A stretch of 64,000 nucleotides of DNA, from NCBI GenBank assembly GCA_032718475.1, contig JAUCBJ010008313.1:62001-126000 (forward strand), in the 5' to 3' direction. This stretch comes from Nemertoderma westbladi. Its lineage: Eukaryota; Xenacoelomorpha; Nemertodermatida; Nemertodermatidae. The notes under the pieces are model-generated. The model saw nothing but the letters and a program-made list of their open reading frames with translations. It was not told the DNA's origin and ran no database searches. The translations under genes and the position numbers were made by a program. Each line of letters begins with the position of its first letter. Positions within the stretch are counted from its first letter, which is position 1. Below, piece by piece: positions 21,137 through 32,837 of the stretch.

Positions 21137-22239
21137 TGTTGCCGTTATTCCTACACCAGGGGGAAAAACGCCGATGCTGGAGACGTGACTTAACAGACCA
21201 CCGAGCCCCGGCCAGTCACCGGATATTGATTGTGGGGAGGGAATATTTCTAAGATGCAAGTTTGCGGTTGAGAAAAGCTGCATTAGTTGGATATACTCTT
21301 TAATGTAACTTCCTATAGTTGAAAACCTGATTAAGAATAATTTTGGGCTTCCCCAAATCAATATACACCAAATATTCACAATAATTATACACGATAATAT
21401 AAATCCCTACGGTATATTATTTAATAACCCACTGTTCGCTCAGAATTTTAGCCTACCTAATGTTCCCCAGATTTTCCCTCAGTCCCAGTCTTAGTGCCGT
21501 AGTGTCGGTGTCGGTCGACCCTGTCGCGTGTCCATTCCACGTCGCAAATCCCAGTCAAGCAGTCAGCGTTCCGAGTTCTTTTCAGGCTCGTAGTAGCTGC
21601 AGTTGACCCGAGACCGCTAAGGGCAGTCCTTGTCAAACCAGTCCTGTGGCCAGCCCTTTCGCATGTCCGTCCCACCCCTCACGAACCCCGAAGGGATCGG
21701 TCATCGAGAACCAGTACGGCTTAGGTCAGGGGGCAGTCTTAAGTTGGCCACCTGTTCGCGTGTCCGCTCCACCCCTCACGAACCCCGGGGTTCGATCATC
21801 GAGAACCAGAACGGCTTGGCTACTAAGGGGCCGTTGGTGCCCGTCGCAAATCTCTGACACAAGCAGTCAGCGTTCCGAGTTCTTTTCAGTCTCGTAGTAG
21901 CTGCCGTTGGCCAGGGACCGCTAAGGGCAGTCCTTGTCCGTTAGGCCTGGCGCATTACCAAATCCACCCCTACAGGCAGCAGGAAGTTGGCCAGGGCCTA
22001 ATAGTACTCAGGCTAACCTGAATACTGCTTGCATTTTCCATCCCCCCTGGCCCTTATAACTATGAAATTATTCCCGTACCCTGTAAGTTGCCCCAAAGTT
22101 CGCCCTTAAATCGCCCCCAGTTTATTGAATGTGCCCAAAACCCATGGTCCCGCACCCAGTAGTAATATCAGAATAATCAATTTTAATAAAATACAAAAAT
22201 ATTCAACTCGCGTTATGGAAAGTTGAAATACCGCGAACA
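21137..22239 (-). repeat. B 5' LTR (1103 bp)
   Basis: Direct repeat of 8646-10011, lacking 263 bp of the internal tandem array near 21540. The promoter and transcription start for the whole element should lie here, firing toward lower coordinates. Confidence 0.93.
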
Positions 22240-22244
22240 GTCTC
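22240..22244. repeat. Target-site duplication of element B (right)
   Basis: GTCTC, identical to 8641-8645. The flanking gag codons of A1 resume directly after it. Confidence 0.92.
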
Positions 22245-23942
22245 TATTGCCGGAGTGACTTCAATGACAGGCTTAATTATTTCGGGCTCATCTACTATAG
22301 TAGGGAGTCTTTCTACTCTAATAATTTGGTCTGTGGGCTCTTGATTACTTAAATCTCCATTAGCCAGTTGCCTTCTCACAGCTGGAGGCAAATTAGGCAA
22401 TTTCTGACGGTGTGGAGTTCTTCTACGTCCGTTGGAACAAGATTTATTTCCTCTACTTTCAGGATCTGTTGTATCGCCTTCATCAGAGGATGTAAATCCC
22501 TGTCTCCTGGGAGTAGATCGACTTAGCAGCTGCATCTGAGTAGCTGTTCTCTGTTTATTTAAGTAATCTTGCTTTGCTTGAAGATTTTCCAACTCTAGTT
22601 GGGTTGTCTCTTCAGATGCTCGTCTTTCTGCTTCAGCCACTGCTGCTTTTCTTTCAGATTCTGCTGCTGCCGCTGCCGCTTTTCTTTCAGATTCTGCTGC
22701 TTTCCTTTCAGATTCTGCCGCGACCGCTGCCGCTTTCCTTTCAGATTCTGCTGCGGCAGCTGACCTTCGGTCTTCTATTTGCTTTTTCTTTAGGTGCTCT
22801 TCTTGGTCCATAGCGATGAGGATGCTTTCATCAAATTTAGCCTGCTCCGCGGCTAATATTTCCGCATCTAACGAGTCCAACACAAATTTGGCTCCCTCAC
22901 TATTAGGGTGAAGTCCAGCTAGCCGTCTCCTTAACTCTTTGTCACCTATAAATCGTTGATAATACGACAGATAGATGTCAATAGCATCCTTCTTCTGAGG
23001 TTTTTCGGATGTGACTTTGCCTTCCACTTGAGAAAAGGTAGCGTCTGTTGATTCTCCATGGGTCATGCGCTCGGTTAGCTGAGCTTTCCATTGCGTCGTT
23101 CCTTGGACTTTATGACTCACCCGTTGGAACCAAGTTTTTACGGCCACTTGCAACGACGTGTCTTGGCTCCTCTTTGAGGCTTCCTCAAAGGCCGAAAGGA
23201 TTAGTCTGATCCATAAAATTCGTTCTCGTACTTGATAAAGCAGCTCTCCCTGCTCTTGAGGTCCTTGACGTTGTTGAAACAGGTGTTCCTCTAATCGCTC
23301 CAAAGAGCTGAAGAATCCCTGGACATATCCTGCTGCTGACCTCTTCAACACAGCTGGATCTCGAGTGTCCTTTACTACTCCCATCCTGTATAAGTCCTCC
23401 CAGGCAGCTTCCGATAAGTTAAATGGGAGTCCGGGTCCGGGGAAGTTCCATTGCATCTCGACAATAGACCTCAGTTCCTCCATCGTGTATCCCGCATAAC
23501 TGTCCCTGGTCGATCGCTTACTTCTCGCCCAATCAATTTGATGTTCTTCCACAGCGATCAATACTCTCGTGAGTACGGCTCCAGGAAGAATTAGAAGTGG
23601 ATCTGGATAAACCGCTTCTGCCATCATTGCTCCGATCTCGGGTGTCAACTCTACAGTGTCTAAACTGCTAGAATTATCGGGCCATTGAGAAATAATTTCT
23701 CGGTTCGGGTGTTGCTGCTGTTTAACAGCTGCCTCTTGGTCCCGCTTAACTTGAGCCCTAGTGCCTATAATAGACCTATGGTGCTTTACTAGCCTAGGGT
23801 CTGATACTACTACTGTAGGGATGACTTTTCTTACAGTAGGAGGGGACTTGGACTTCGGTCTCAGATGTTCTATACTCTTATCTGAGTCACAGACTGTTCT
23901 TTCTAGGAGACTATCTAACAGTGTTTGCTTTGTGTCAGCCAT
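22245..23942 (-). pseudogene. A1 gag, N-terminal part, cut by the B insertion
   Basis: Open from the ATG at 23942 to the B junction. The last 11 codons of the longer ORF that runs on to 22203 come from the B LTR. The N-terminal half is a charged region with no motif I recognise (MADTKQTLLDSLLERTVCDS start). Residues about 380-450 are an Ala/Glu/Lys coiled coil made of repeated AAESERKA units. A basic Ser-rich patch (TPRRQGFTSSDEGDTTDPES) and the PTIVDEPEIIKPVIEVTP segment, shared with A2 gag, follow. The rest of the gene is at 8118-8640 and 5051-8035. It probably encoded the particle-forming matrix/capsid precursor. Confidence 0.85.
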
Positions 23943-24085
23943 GATTTATTTTACAGTTGAATGCCTACTACTATAACGACAGTTAAAGCAAGTCTAGTAA
24001 TTCAGTATCAACTGTAAGCCTAGTAATTAATTACCGATACCGTTACTCAGTGTAACGTGATATATATATAATATATTAAAGTACC

Positions 24086-24332
24086 GGTATACACTTATAA
24101 TATATATATAAATATTATTATAGACTAGGATTAGTCACAGAATACCGGTATATAATTTCAGCCTAAATTTATATAAATAAATATAATAAGCCTACCGTAA
24201 ATACTGGTATACACCTATAGTATATATAAATATAAGTATTATTACAGACTAGGATTAGTCACAGAATAAAGGTATATAATTTCAGCCTAAATTTATATAA
24301 ATATATATAATAAGCCTACCGTAAATACTGGT
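24086..24332. repeat. AT-rich tandem duplication in the A1 leader
   Basis: Two copies of about 120-124 bp sharing GACTAGGATTAGTCACAGAA (at 24123 and 24247) and AATAAGCCTACCGTAAATAC. Confidence 0.8.
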
Positions 24333-25803
24333 AATGTCAATTATTTATAATAACTGAATTTCTGAATTTTAGGGTTACTTCCCTTTTACTTATTACTGTT
24401 ATCAAGCAGTAGTCCAACTGATATTAAGACCTAATTGATGTATAACAGGCCTACTATTTTATAAATCTGATTGAGTTGATTTATAAATATATATATACCC
24501 GTACAATGGGTTTTTGACAATATTTGAAATAAATGTTATTATTTCTGGATAAGGAGTCACTACACAGAAGCTGAACGCACTCAGTGGAGTGCTACTTGTT
24601 GGACACTAATACAAATTATTCTACTTTACTAAGTTACTTATCACTACAAATTACTTACAATTACAGTTTGAGATTACAACCTCTAAATAAACAATAACAA
24701 GTTACATATACAATTTTTTTTAGGGTAATTTTACAAGAAATCTACAAACCAGCCTAACAAGGAGTTAGAATTTCTGGTTCTTACAAACTGACAGGAAACT
24801 ACGGTATTTGAAAACAATAAAGCAGTAGTAAGTAAGTTGCATTGTCCAGATAAGAAAATACCACCGTCTGACGACTTATAGTCTTAGCTCTATAAGTACT
24901 ACGTTATGTACCCGGAGTGTCCTTACCTAGAGGTTAATTACCGAAGCCAACCAGAGCTAACGTGCCTATTAACCACGTTACAACACAAATATACTGCCTC
25001 CACACTAAATTAATTTCGGAAAGCACTGTACTCTAAACCCTAAATTAGGTACAAGTACTTATACAACAAATAACCAGCAGTTAAATATACTTGAACAGCC
25101 AAAAGTACAACGGTATCTGCTGGAGTGACCGGAGCACAAAATCACCAGTCTTTACCTATGCCAAGCAGCCCTGATGTAGTACCGGGGTTAATTTAACTAT
25201 TACGGTATGTATAACAAGCACAATTACTGTAGGAATAAATTTGGGGAATTGGTGGTTGCGAATACTCGCATAGACTCTGAATAATAAATATTACGCTACC
25301 CGTGCACACTATTTAAATAAAATACAGACCAAATGCTGGCAGACTACTGTCAGGCCTAAATAAACTACGGTATATGCAGACTCCGAAATGGTTAGTTAGT
25401 AGGCGTTCTAACCGAGTAGTATGACTTATTTTTTCGGGGGGGATTTACTTTACAACACTGGATGCCCCCACCTTCCTAACTAGCACTTTATCGGACAGAC
25501 ACTCTACACATACTGCAATCGCTTCAGACCTAACAACAGGCAGACAACAATCCAGCCTACAAATTATTTATACAATCTGAGCAGGCTTACACGCCTTCTG
25601 CTCAATATTACACTTACAGATAAATAAAACTAACAGAAATAAGTAAAATCCCAACAAAAAACCAGGACTGCAATCCCTGATTAAATATCAAGACCTACCG
25701 GTATATAATTATCAAAATCGAATAATACTGCTGTACCTGTAAGTACCGGTTCGGGTAGTCTGGCAGTTAGGCCTACAGCTTACCGTACGACCAGTACATT
25801 CGA

Positions 25804-25828
25804 CTTTATTGCCTACGGTGCAATAAAG
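25804..25828. promoter_or_regulatory. Hairpin just inside the A1 5' LTR
   Basis: CTTTATTGC (25804-25812) pairs perfectly with GCAATAAAG (25820-25828) around a 7-nt loop, 19 bp from the LTR. A shorter version is at the same place in A2 (55891-55907). Confidence 0.55.
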
Positions 25829-25847
25829 AAACTATAAAATCTATTAT

Positions 25848-27016
25848 TGTTCGCGCTTTTAGACCTTTAGCAGTTTAACCTGCCAATTTTAGTTATCCTC
25901 TTGTTTATAAATCGACTTTAGCCTATATCGATTATTTAGTGTACTGAAGTTACATTAGCCGAAGCCAGTCTGTGCGCGATCATTCACCCACAGTTAAGGG
26001 AGACTGGATTCGGGTGCTTTGAAAGTTATTGCAATGTAGACCTACTGTATTATTTGATTGATCGTTACTATATAATCTCTGACAATATATTTACTTTCGG
26101 GGAAATATTAACAGTTCCTTTAGGACATGGCGCTTTAAGTATAAAAACAGAGTTATGACTTATACTAATCACAACTAGATGACCATAGAGTTTCGTAAAT
26201 AGCGCATTCTTTAGGAGATGCTTTATTATCTTTCACACTACTTCACACGACTTCACACTACTTCACACTACTGCACACTAATCTGCCGACCGTCACTGAA
26301 TTTTATCATATATAAGGAAGAACGCAACTGACACTTGTAGGGATTATGAAATAGCATTTAATTCACACAAAAACCACTATAATTTAAGTCGCAGTTGCTA
26401 CTGGTAACCTGTTCCTCTCACCTTCAGTAATCAAGAAGATTGGGGGTTTTATGATTATTCATCGGTATTCTCCAAATATATCAGCAATATACATCAATAT
26501 AACAACAATTAATAATAGAAGTAAAATAATGCGGTGAACAGTCAGTATGTGTTACGTAATGCATTGAGTTCAGCAATGAGTCAGTATGTCGGTGATCCAG
26601 GTCAGATTGGATTGGGTCAGATTTACGTTCTTATAATCAAAGCCATCTAATGTTTTGGCCAAAGTCTGAAACTTCCAAAACAGAAGTACAGAAGATTCCA
26701 AGCCGGTTCTGAGGCTCAGAAAAAGGTAAACAAAGACCGTAATGCATTGCGCGGTTTTCCATAGGCCTCTGTCCAACACAAAGTGAAAATCGCTCTGATT
26801 GGCTGAATAGGCAGAACAAAGAGGTTCTACGTCTACAGGAAATCAGCTGACAGATTTCGTCATCTGAGCTCCAATCTCTTCCCGTCGTTGGATACATTTA
26901 GGGCTATCTTAGAGTATTCTGCGCATTGCGGCAAAAATGACTTGTTATGTCCGCAAAAGCACCTACACTGCGCATTGCGGGAAAAATGACTTGTTATGTC
27001 CGCAAAAGATTTTACA
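25848..27016 (-). repeat. A1 5' LTR (1169 bp)
   Basis: Starts TGTTCGCG and ends TTTTACA on the plus strand; paired with 233-1372. Related to, but clearly diverged from, the A2 LTRs, so A1 and A2 are separate subfamilies. It contains a CTTCACACTA short repeat near 26235-26280. Confidence 0.9.
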
Positions 27017-27870
27017 TGACCTGACTTCCGGATCCATGATCCCAGGTAACAGAAGTCGTCCACATGCTCAAGCATACCATCCTTTGAGCTTATGCTCATC
27101 CGATCAGAGACTTGCTGAGGACTTTCAAAGTTAACTGTCAGAATGTTGGTCTTTCTGGAGTTAATAAAAAGACCAACACTAGAAGCAGCATGTTCTAATG
27201 AGCTGAGGAGCCGTTGGGCTCCCTCTAATGATTCTGAGAGTACTCCTAAGTCATCAGCAAAGTCTAGATCAGTTAGGTACTTGGCAGGATTTCCTCGACT
27301 TCTGGAGCCAGTAGGTGGAGTTATCATCACCCCATCATCATTATGATGATCTAAGGACATGCGTAGAACATAGTCAACCACAATAATGAACAAGAATGGT
27401 GCAAGTGTGTCTCCTTGGAGGATGCCCCATAACACTTCAAATGGTTCTGTGTCACCGTCAACAGTAGACACAAATGTTGTCGAACCATCGTATACTGATC
27501 TGATTGCTGCAATAATTTCATCAGGAATCCCATATAATGAAAGTAGGCTGAACATACGTGAGTGGGAGACTGAATTCAAAGGCCTTGAAGAAGTCAACAA
27601 AGATAATAGCCAGATGCCTGTCTTTCTTTTTTGATAATTCTTCAATTATCCTCCTAAGTGCCAAAATGGGCTCCATGGTCCCACGACCTTTACGGAACCC
27701 ATTCTGATTTCCACGGAGCAGTCTCTCAATGGGATCCCTGATGCGATTTAATAGAATTCTATTGTATAGCTTTGCAGCAATCGAGATCAATGAGATTCCC
27801 CGAAAAGAACCATTGAGTGTTAGGTTGCCCTTCTTGGGAACTGGCACCAACTTATTTGTTTTCATTTCTT
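27017..27870 (-). pseudogene. LINE reverse transcriptase, palm region (split by A1)
   Basis: Two overlapping frames (about 27521-27865, then 27017-27600) read as a non-LTR reverse transcriptase: LVPVPKKGN, FRGISLISIAAKLYNRILL, NQNGFRKGRGTMEPI, the WGILQGDTLAPFLF region, LDFADDLGVLSESLEGA carrying the catalytic F/YADD, and DFCYLGSWIRKSGH at the A1 junction. A frameshift lies near 27530-27560, in the VDFFKAF-to-SVSHSRM region. The next codons of the gene are found at 1-218. Upstream (beyond about 27870) it is replaced by element C1. Dead: frameshifted, truncated and interrupted. Confidence 0.85.
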
Positions 27871-27876
27871 GGTGGA

Positions 27877-28520
27877 CTCGAGAACCCCAGAAAGCAGGGG
27901 AAAGTTAGTAGGACAGAGAGGCGACGGGGGTCCGTCGCAACCGATAAGTCCGCTACATCCTCTGCAAAAGCAAAAAGGGTGTTAGAGATAGATCTGGCGT
28001 GTCAATTAGACATGGTGGCGCTAGACCAGAAAGAGTTAGAGAAGCAGTTGGATGAGGGAACTGCGTTGCTAGAGAAAGAGAGAGAGTTGGCGAGGGAGTG
28101 TAGAGAGAGGGCCAAGAGAGTAGCGAGAAATTGTAGAGAACAAGAAGAGAGAGAGGTAGAGGAACGTAAGGAGCGAGAAGCGAGAGTGGAGAAGGAACGT
28201 AAGGAGCGAGAAACAAGAGTGGAGAGCGAGCGTAGAGAGCGGGTGGCGAGAGAAACAGAATTAGCGAATCAAAGTTTGCGAGAGGATAGAGAGAGAGAGA
28301 GAGCGGGAAAGCGCATGCGGGATCATATGCATGCCCGGTTGAGGGGGCTTATGCAATATCAGGCCAAACAGAAGCGCTGACTGGAACTGGCGCAGTTGGG
28401 ATTATCTGAGAGTGAGGCTGGCTCGGGTAGTGTTTACGAGGAGCCAGAGGTTATGGAAACGTTTGTTAATACCCCACTTACAGGGACCGGACGACAGACC
28501 CAAGACTGGCGGGGGTACGG
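27877..28520 (+). pseudogene. C1 gag N-terminal coiled-coil region
   Basis: Open to a TGA at 28378, then continuing in the same frame to the G-run at 28521. The sequence is highly charged, rich in Arg and Glu (EREARVEKERKERETRVESE), a long coiled coil like those of the A and B gag proteins. The first residues of the longest ORF (before about 27877) probably belong to the LINE side. No enzyme motif. Confidence 0.65.
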
Positions 28521-28860
28521 GCGGGGGGGGGGGGGGGGGGTAATAACAATACGTTAGAAGTCGTTAATATTAATAGTACCGTAGCAACCCTAATCAAACT
28601 TTCATTGCAGGAAATAATATTTTGCCCAGTAACAATAATTTAAATCCGAACGATCCTAATTTAAATAATCCAAATAATTCAAATAATAATCTAGATTCGA
28701 ATATACAAAGTAATTCAAATAATTTAAATTTAAATACACAAAATAATCTAAATAATAATTTTAGTTCAAATGAACAGAATAATCCCGATTCTAATTCAAA
28801 CATACAGAATAACTTAAATAATAATCCGAATTCAGCACAAAATAATTCTAATAATTAAAT
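28521..28860 (+). pseudogene. C1 gag: poly-G run and Asn-rich segment
   Basis: A run of G at 28523-28540 shifts the frame. An Asn-rich low-complexity stretch follows (ILPSNNNLNPNDPNLNNPNN, about 28615-28858). It reads as a degenerate disordered linker of gag. 28861-28915 continues AT-rich with a stop at 28857. Confidence 0.5.
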
Positions 28861-28911
28861 AATTTAGAAAATAATATTGATAATGGTGCTATTAATATAA
28901 ACGCGGCATAT

Positions 28912-29076
28912 ATAGGTGGCCCGGCCAACGAGAGCCTGCAAGGCCACATAATTAGTACGCAGGGGGTAGCGGGGGTGAGAGACCCCGAAGGGAGCCTCGA
29001 AGGCCACGTAGTTAATACGCAGGGAGTAGCGGGGGTGAGTCGACCCGACGGGAGCCTGCCAGGCCACGCAGTGATA
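28912..29076 (+). repeat. 60-bp coding repeats in C1 gag
   Basis: Three units of about 60 bp encode roughly 20-residue repeats of the type GSLEGHVVNTQGVAGV with variants (ESLQGHIISTQGVAGV, GSLPGHAVIEGEAGV). Confidence 0.75.
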
Positions 29077-30213
29077 GAGGGAGAGGCGGGGGTGAATAGA
29101 CCCAGCCGCAGTAGAGATAGTGCGTCGACTAGAGGGGGGCGTAGAAGCGAAGCGAGAGATAGTAAAGTGGTAGGTGGCGAGTGGGGGGGGGGGGGGGGCT
29201 ACAGGAGCCCCACAACGAGAGATTAGGGGCAGACGAGAGGGGGGGGCAGAGAGTGTCCCACAGGCGTCGGCGGATAATGCGTGGGGCGAATTAGGTGAAC
29301 CGCAGCACGCGGCAACGGAGAATAGTAGTGGGATTACGAATATCCCCAGCGACGTGCGAACGGCTAGAGAGAGGGAAGTTGGCGTCGCGAGCGGGCAAGC
29401 GACGAGACGTCGAGCCCAGTCAGAAGAGGGAAGAAGAACAGTGGAGTTTAACCGGGAGGTCGACGAGAGATCTTGCGAGCGGGGACGCTACACTGCAGAG
29501 AGAAGAAGAGAAGAGAGTAGAAGAAGAGCGACAGGAGAGCGAGGACGGATAGCGAGCCGTCAGTAGTGGAGATGGAGTTAGGGAGTCAGTGGGGTCAAAC
29601 TCCGGGAGATTGCCATCGCCCCGGAGAGACGCAACCTGACGAGGTGTACTATACGCCGAGAGAGGGGTACAGGGCGTACCGGTACGAGGATGAGAATAGG
29701 AGAGGGGATCGAAGAGAAACTTCCCGACGGGATGTAGCTGCCGATCGAGGGTACGGTAGTCGCGGGGAGGACTTCTTGGATTATTCGAGAAGGTTAAACT
29801 TCGGTCCAGAGGGACACATACAGACTGCAGGACATACTGTAGGCCTTACTGCACATACTATAGGCCATGCTGGGAGAGATAGTGTAGGCGATAGGGTAGC
29901 GCGGATGACGGGATTAGACCCGGAGGTCGCGGAGTACATACCGGTAGGTAGGCCAGAAGTGGATAGGCCTATACCGGTACCAACACAGCAGTATGAGTAT
30001 AGCATGCAGGGACATAACATATATCCAGGGGAGGGGAAAGTTATTGCGGATAGGTGTATGGGCCCCAATATATTAACATCAACCCCAGTACCAAACATAC
30101 CACCGGTGGGGGGGGGGGAGGGGGGGGGGGGGCAGGGTGACATTCCCCCATTACAACATCAACAATATACTCAAACAGAAATAAGAACATCGAACCCCCT
30201 GGACGAGAACTGA
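29077..30213 (+). pseudogene. C1 gag, charged middle region
   Basis: Two consecutive open frames (29174-29566 and 29566-30213) separated by a stop, preceded and followed by G-runs (29186-29198 and near 30110-30132). Arg/Glu-rich, then Tyr/Gly-rich (YYTPREGYRAYRYEDENRRG) with a short HTVGLTAHTIGHAG repeat. The end, MGPNILTSTPVPNIPPVGGG, matches C2 near 63740. Disordered gag region; no catalytic motif. Confidence 0.6.
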
Positions 30214-30252
30214 TCTTGCAACACGGAAATATGGAGGGGGCCATTACCCCCA

Positions 30253-31380
30253 ATGATATATCCGACGCAACGGAAGGCAACAGACAGGACGGGCGGACCG
30301 CACCCAACGGGAGAATCTGTACAGCATCCTTCGAACCCATTGGAAGCACAGGCAATGGGAATGGCTACATTAATCGATGCACTTAAGACCAGAATCGAGC
30401 TACCACCCGTAGAACCATTTAAATTCGACGGAAGTAGGCCGGAAGAATACCTGCAATTTCGGCGCATGTACAGCAACGAGATATTAACCAAGAACCTGAC
30501 GCAGGCGGAGTGCCTAAAATATATACAGGTATATACAGGAGGCCTAGCGTACGACATCGTGAGGCAGTATCAGGGCATCGAGGGTGGCTTCACGACAGCA
30601 TGGCGGGCCCTAGACAGGGAATACGGGCACCCGGCTAAGATCATCCGGCAGACCCTGACAGGCATAACATCGGGTGGCCTACAGGATAACCCCGTTAGCA
30701 TAAAGACGTTTGCGAACAAAGTCGAGAAAGCTCTAATCGTGTTGAAGACGCCAGATGCGCCATACGAACTCAACGCATCTAATAACATCACCACGATAGC
30801 GCAGGCACTGCCGATCTGGCTGCGCAATAAGTGGAGAAAAATCGCTTTCTCCACCCAGGAGAAGAAGGGTGCGGAACAGGGCCTAGCGGAAATGTCCAGC
30901 TTCCTCAACTACAATGCCGAATTGAGCACAGACCCAGTCTATAGCGAGGATAGTCTGGGGAAAGGGCCAAAGACCGAATATAACAGGCCGAAACCAGAAC
31001 ACAACACGGCAAACGTATTGCCAAAGCTTAGACAATCGCTGCCATACACAGCGACGCAGGGGACTGCTAGTCCACATGTAGCCGGGGGTAGGGCCACACC
31101 ATGGGGCAGACAGGGGCAAAATAACAACACGAATAAACATAATCCCAACACGCCCAGTAGGCCGAACCCAAACAATAATAACTGTAGGCACTGTATAAGG
31201 ATGGCTATAATCCAAACAACAAATGCCAATTGCACACGAACGCACTTCATCAGACCATGAACTGCAGATATTGGCAAGCGTTGCACAAACAAGATCAAGT
31301 AGAATATGCAAGGAAGAGTGGAATCTGTCATCGATGTGTGGCGGGCGGACACAGAGCTGATCAATGCAAAGAAACACCAA
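30253..31380 (+). pseudogene. C1 gag core and zinc knuckle
   Basis: The 335-codon frame carries the DUF1759-like core (PVEPFKFDGSRPEEYLQFRR, LTQAECLKYIQVYTGG, GGLQDNPVSIKTFANKVEKA). Near 31180 the frame breaks relative to C2. The zinc knuckle ICHRCVAGGHRADQC is in another frame at about 31320-31365, followed by a second break before the protease. This region forms the capsid and nucleocapsid of the particle. Non-functional here. Confidence 0.8.
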
Positions 31381-32277
31381 TTAAGTTCGGTCAAGGCAAT
31401 GGCGACAAGCACCGTAGGGGTGAAGAAGAGAGGAACGGTACTACTCGGGGTAGTACCAGTGAGGGTGATCATAGAAGGCGGTCGATCAGTAACCACGCTG
31501 ATGCTGGTCGACAGTGGAGCAGCCTTCACATTGGTCGAGAATTGGGTGGCCGAAGAGATAGGACTAAAGACGAGGCCAAGTAGGATGGCGGTAACAACCA
31601 TCTCCAGCAAAGATGAGGTCCTGGAGATGAGGACGGGACGGTGTGGGATAGCAGCGATAGCACCGGGATGCGATTATGGGGCGACCATCGACCCCATCCA
31701 GGTGATAGAATTGATAAATATCAACGCCAGGCGACCAACCAACATCGAGGTCGAACAATACAGATTCCTGGACAGCATTGATTTCTCGATACCAGAGGTG
31801 GACGTTAGGAAGGTATCCATTATAGTGGGAATGGACTGCCCGATGGCCCACGAGAGAATGCAGACGGTCTTCGGCGAAGACAGACAGCGTGATCCGATAG
31901 CAATTTTAACACCATTCAGGTGGACGCTAAGCGGCCCAATTAAAACCAAGATTCCATTTAGGATGTCGGAGACATCAGGGTGCATGTTCACAGGAACTAT
32001 AAAGGAGATGGAAGATGAAGGAGCGGAGGAGCAGCTCAGGAGACTACTCAGACAGGACTTTGAGGGACTAAAAGAAACCGGGGTCAGAACCTCGGTAGAG
32101 GATAAACAGGCGATACAAAGCGTGAAGGAGTCGATGAGATGCGACGAGGGGCGGTACACCATAGGGATGGTGTGGAAACAACCGAAATTACCGCTACCGG
32201 ATAACAAGGGAATGGTACTCACGAGGCTTCGTAAATTGAAGCAAACACTGAGGCGGAGCCCCGAGAAGGATGAGTAA
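31381..32277 (+). pseudogene. C1 protease and N-terminal RT region
   Basis: DUF1758-like aspartic protease with LMLVDSGAAFTLVE, then the linker conserved in BEL/Pao elements (VSIIVGMDCPMAHERMQ, FRWTLSGPI). It ends in TAA at 32275, where C2 has a sense codon (Tyr). The frame continues directly into the RT. Confidence 0.82.
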
Positions 32278-32280
32278 ATT

Positions 32281-32837
32281 CACAAGATGATAAGGAAGTA
32301 TGTCGAGAAAGGATGGGCCGTGGAGTTACCGGTCGACGAACCGAACACGGACAGGACCTATTACCTGCCACTTCAAGTGGCTTTAGATTCAAAGAAAGGT
32401 AAATTGCGGATGGTAGTTGACGGATCGTCTAAAACCAACGGCAAATGCCTAAATGATTCTCTGTTGGAGGGCCCAAATATCTATAACTCAGGAATTGAGG
32501 TCCTACTGAGATTTAGAAACGGGAGGCACGCCTTCACCTGCGATATTGAAGGCATGTTTAACCAAGTCCGTGTGATGGAGGAGGATAGTGACAGCCAGCG
32601 CTTCCTATGGTACAACGGCGACGAGGAACCGTCAACAATACCGATGTACAAGATGGTGGTACTGAATATGGGGGCCAAGTCGTCCTCATTCACGACGACT
32701 GTGGCTGTGAGGGATACAGTAGAGGGGAAAGAGGAGAAGTATAGCGCCAAAGCCGTTGATATGATTCGACGCGGCTTCTATGTAGACGACGGAATGGAGT
32801 CTGGAAACACGGTTAAAGAACTACTGGATATGAGTAG
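32281..32837 (+). pseudogene. C1 reverse transcriptase fragment
   Basis: RT fingers and palm: EKGWAVELPVDEPN, YYLPLQVALDSKKGKLRMVV, HAFTCDIEGMFNQVR (first catalytic Asp) and RRGFYVDDGMESGNTVKE (YVDD). The similarity to C2 stops within a few codons of the last motif; thumb, RNase H and integrase are absent. In frame with the protease segment, apart from the intervening stop. Confidence 0.85.

Larger units (their letters stand above)
8646..22239 (-). mobile_element. BEL/Pao element B, full length, apparently intact
   Basis: A 13.6-kb minus-strand element with LTRs (21137-22239 is 5', 8646-10011 is 3'), TG...CA ends, a perfect 5-bp target duplication and a G-run polypurine tract. Order of genes: 63-codon leader ORF, 2178-codon gag-pol, spacer with tandem repeats, X (574 codons), Z (299 codons). 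No ORF is broken. By eye the shared LTR sequence differs at only about half a dozen sites, apart from one 263-bp repeat-array difference. It is inserted in the gag gene of A1. It is larger than most BEL/Pao elements, mainly because of the X-Z module. Probably recently active. Confidence 0.93.
23943..25847 (-). other. A1 5' leader (untranslated)
   Basis: 1.9 kb of AT-rich sequence between the 5' LTR and the gag ATG, homologous to 54088-55916 in A2. It contains a short tandem repeat and a hairpin near the LTR. No ORF of note. Unusually long for a leader; a packaging signal or an intron could lie here, but none is identified. Confidence 0.65.
233..27016 (-). mobile_element. BEL/Pao element A1, interrupted and decayed
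   Basis: Minus-strand LTR retrotransposon bounded by LTRs at 233-1372 and 25848-27016. In transcription order it has a 5' LTR, a 1.9-kb leader, gag (22245-23942 and 8118-8640, split by element B), a gag-pol remnant with an internal deletion (5051-8035), a non-coding spacer, remnants of the accessory genes Y and Z, a polypurine tract and a 3' LTR. Without the B insert it is about 13.2 kb, against 18.6 kb for relative A2. It lies inside a LINE gene. The right flank begins TGACC, but the outer end of the left LTR has lost about 29 bp and is rearranged, so the target duplication cannot be confirmed. By eye the two LTRs differ at roughly 15-18 sites, making this the oldest of the delimited elements. 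Confidence 0.9.
27871..32837 (+). mobile_element. BEL/Pao element C1, truncated plus-strand copy
   Basis: Plus-strand gag-pol fragment of the C lineage, closely related to C2 (58406-64000, minus). It begins within gag next to the LINE fragment (exact joint uncertain within about 30 bp). It ends abruptly inside the reverse transcriptase, shortly after the YVDD motif. No LTR and no accessory genes remain. It has several stops and frameshifts. Confidence 0.82.

Noticed and set aside
22203-22244. C-terminal extension of A1 gag ORF into B
   Set aside because: The last codons are B LTR sequence and the duplicated target, not gag.
30939-31610. 223-codon minus-strand ORF with hydrophobic stretches
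   Set aside because: Antisense to the C1 gag and protease frames; the hydrophobic look arises from complementing charged codons.
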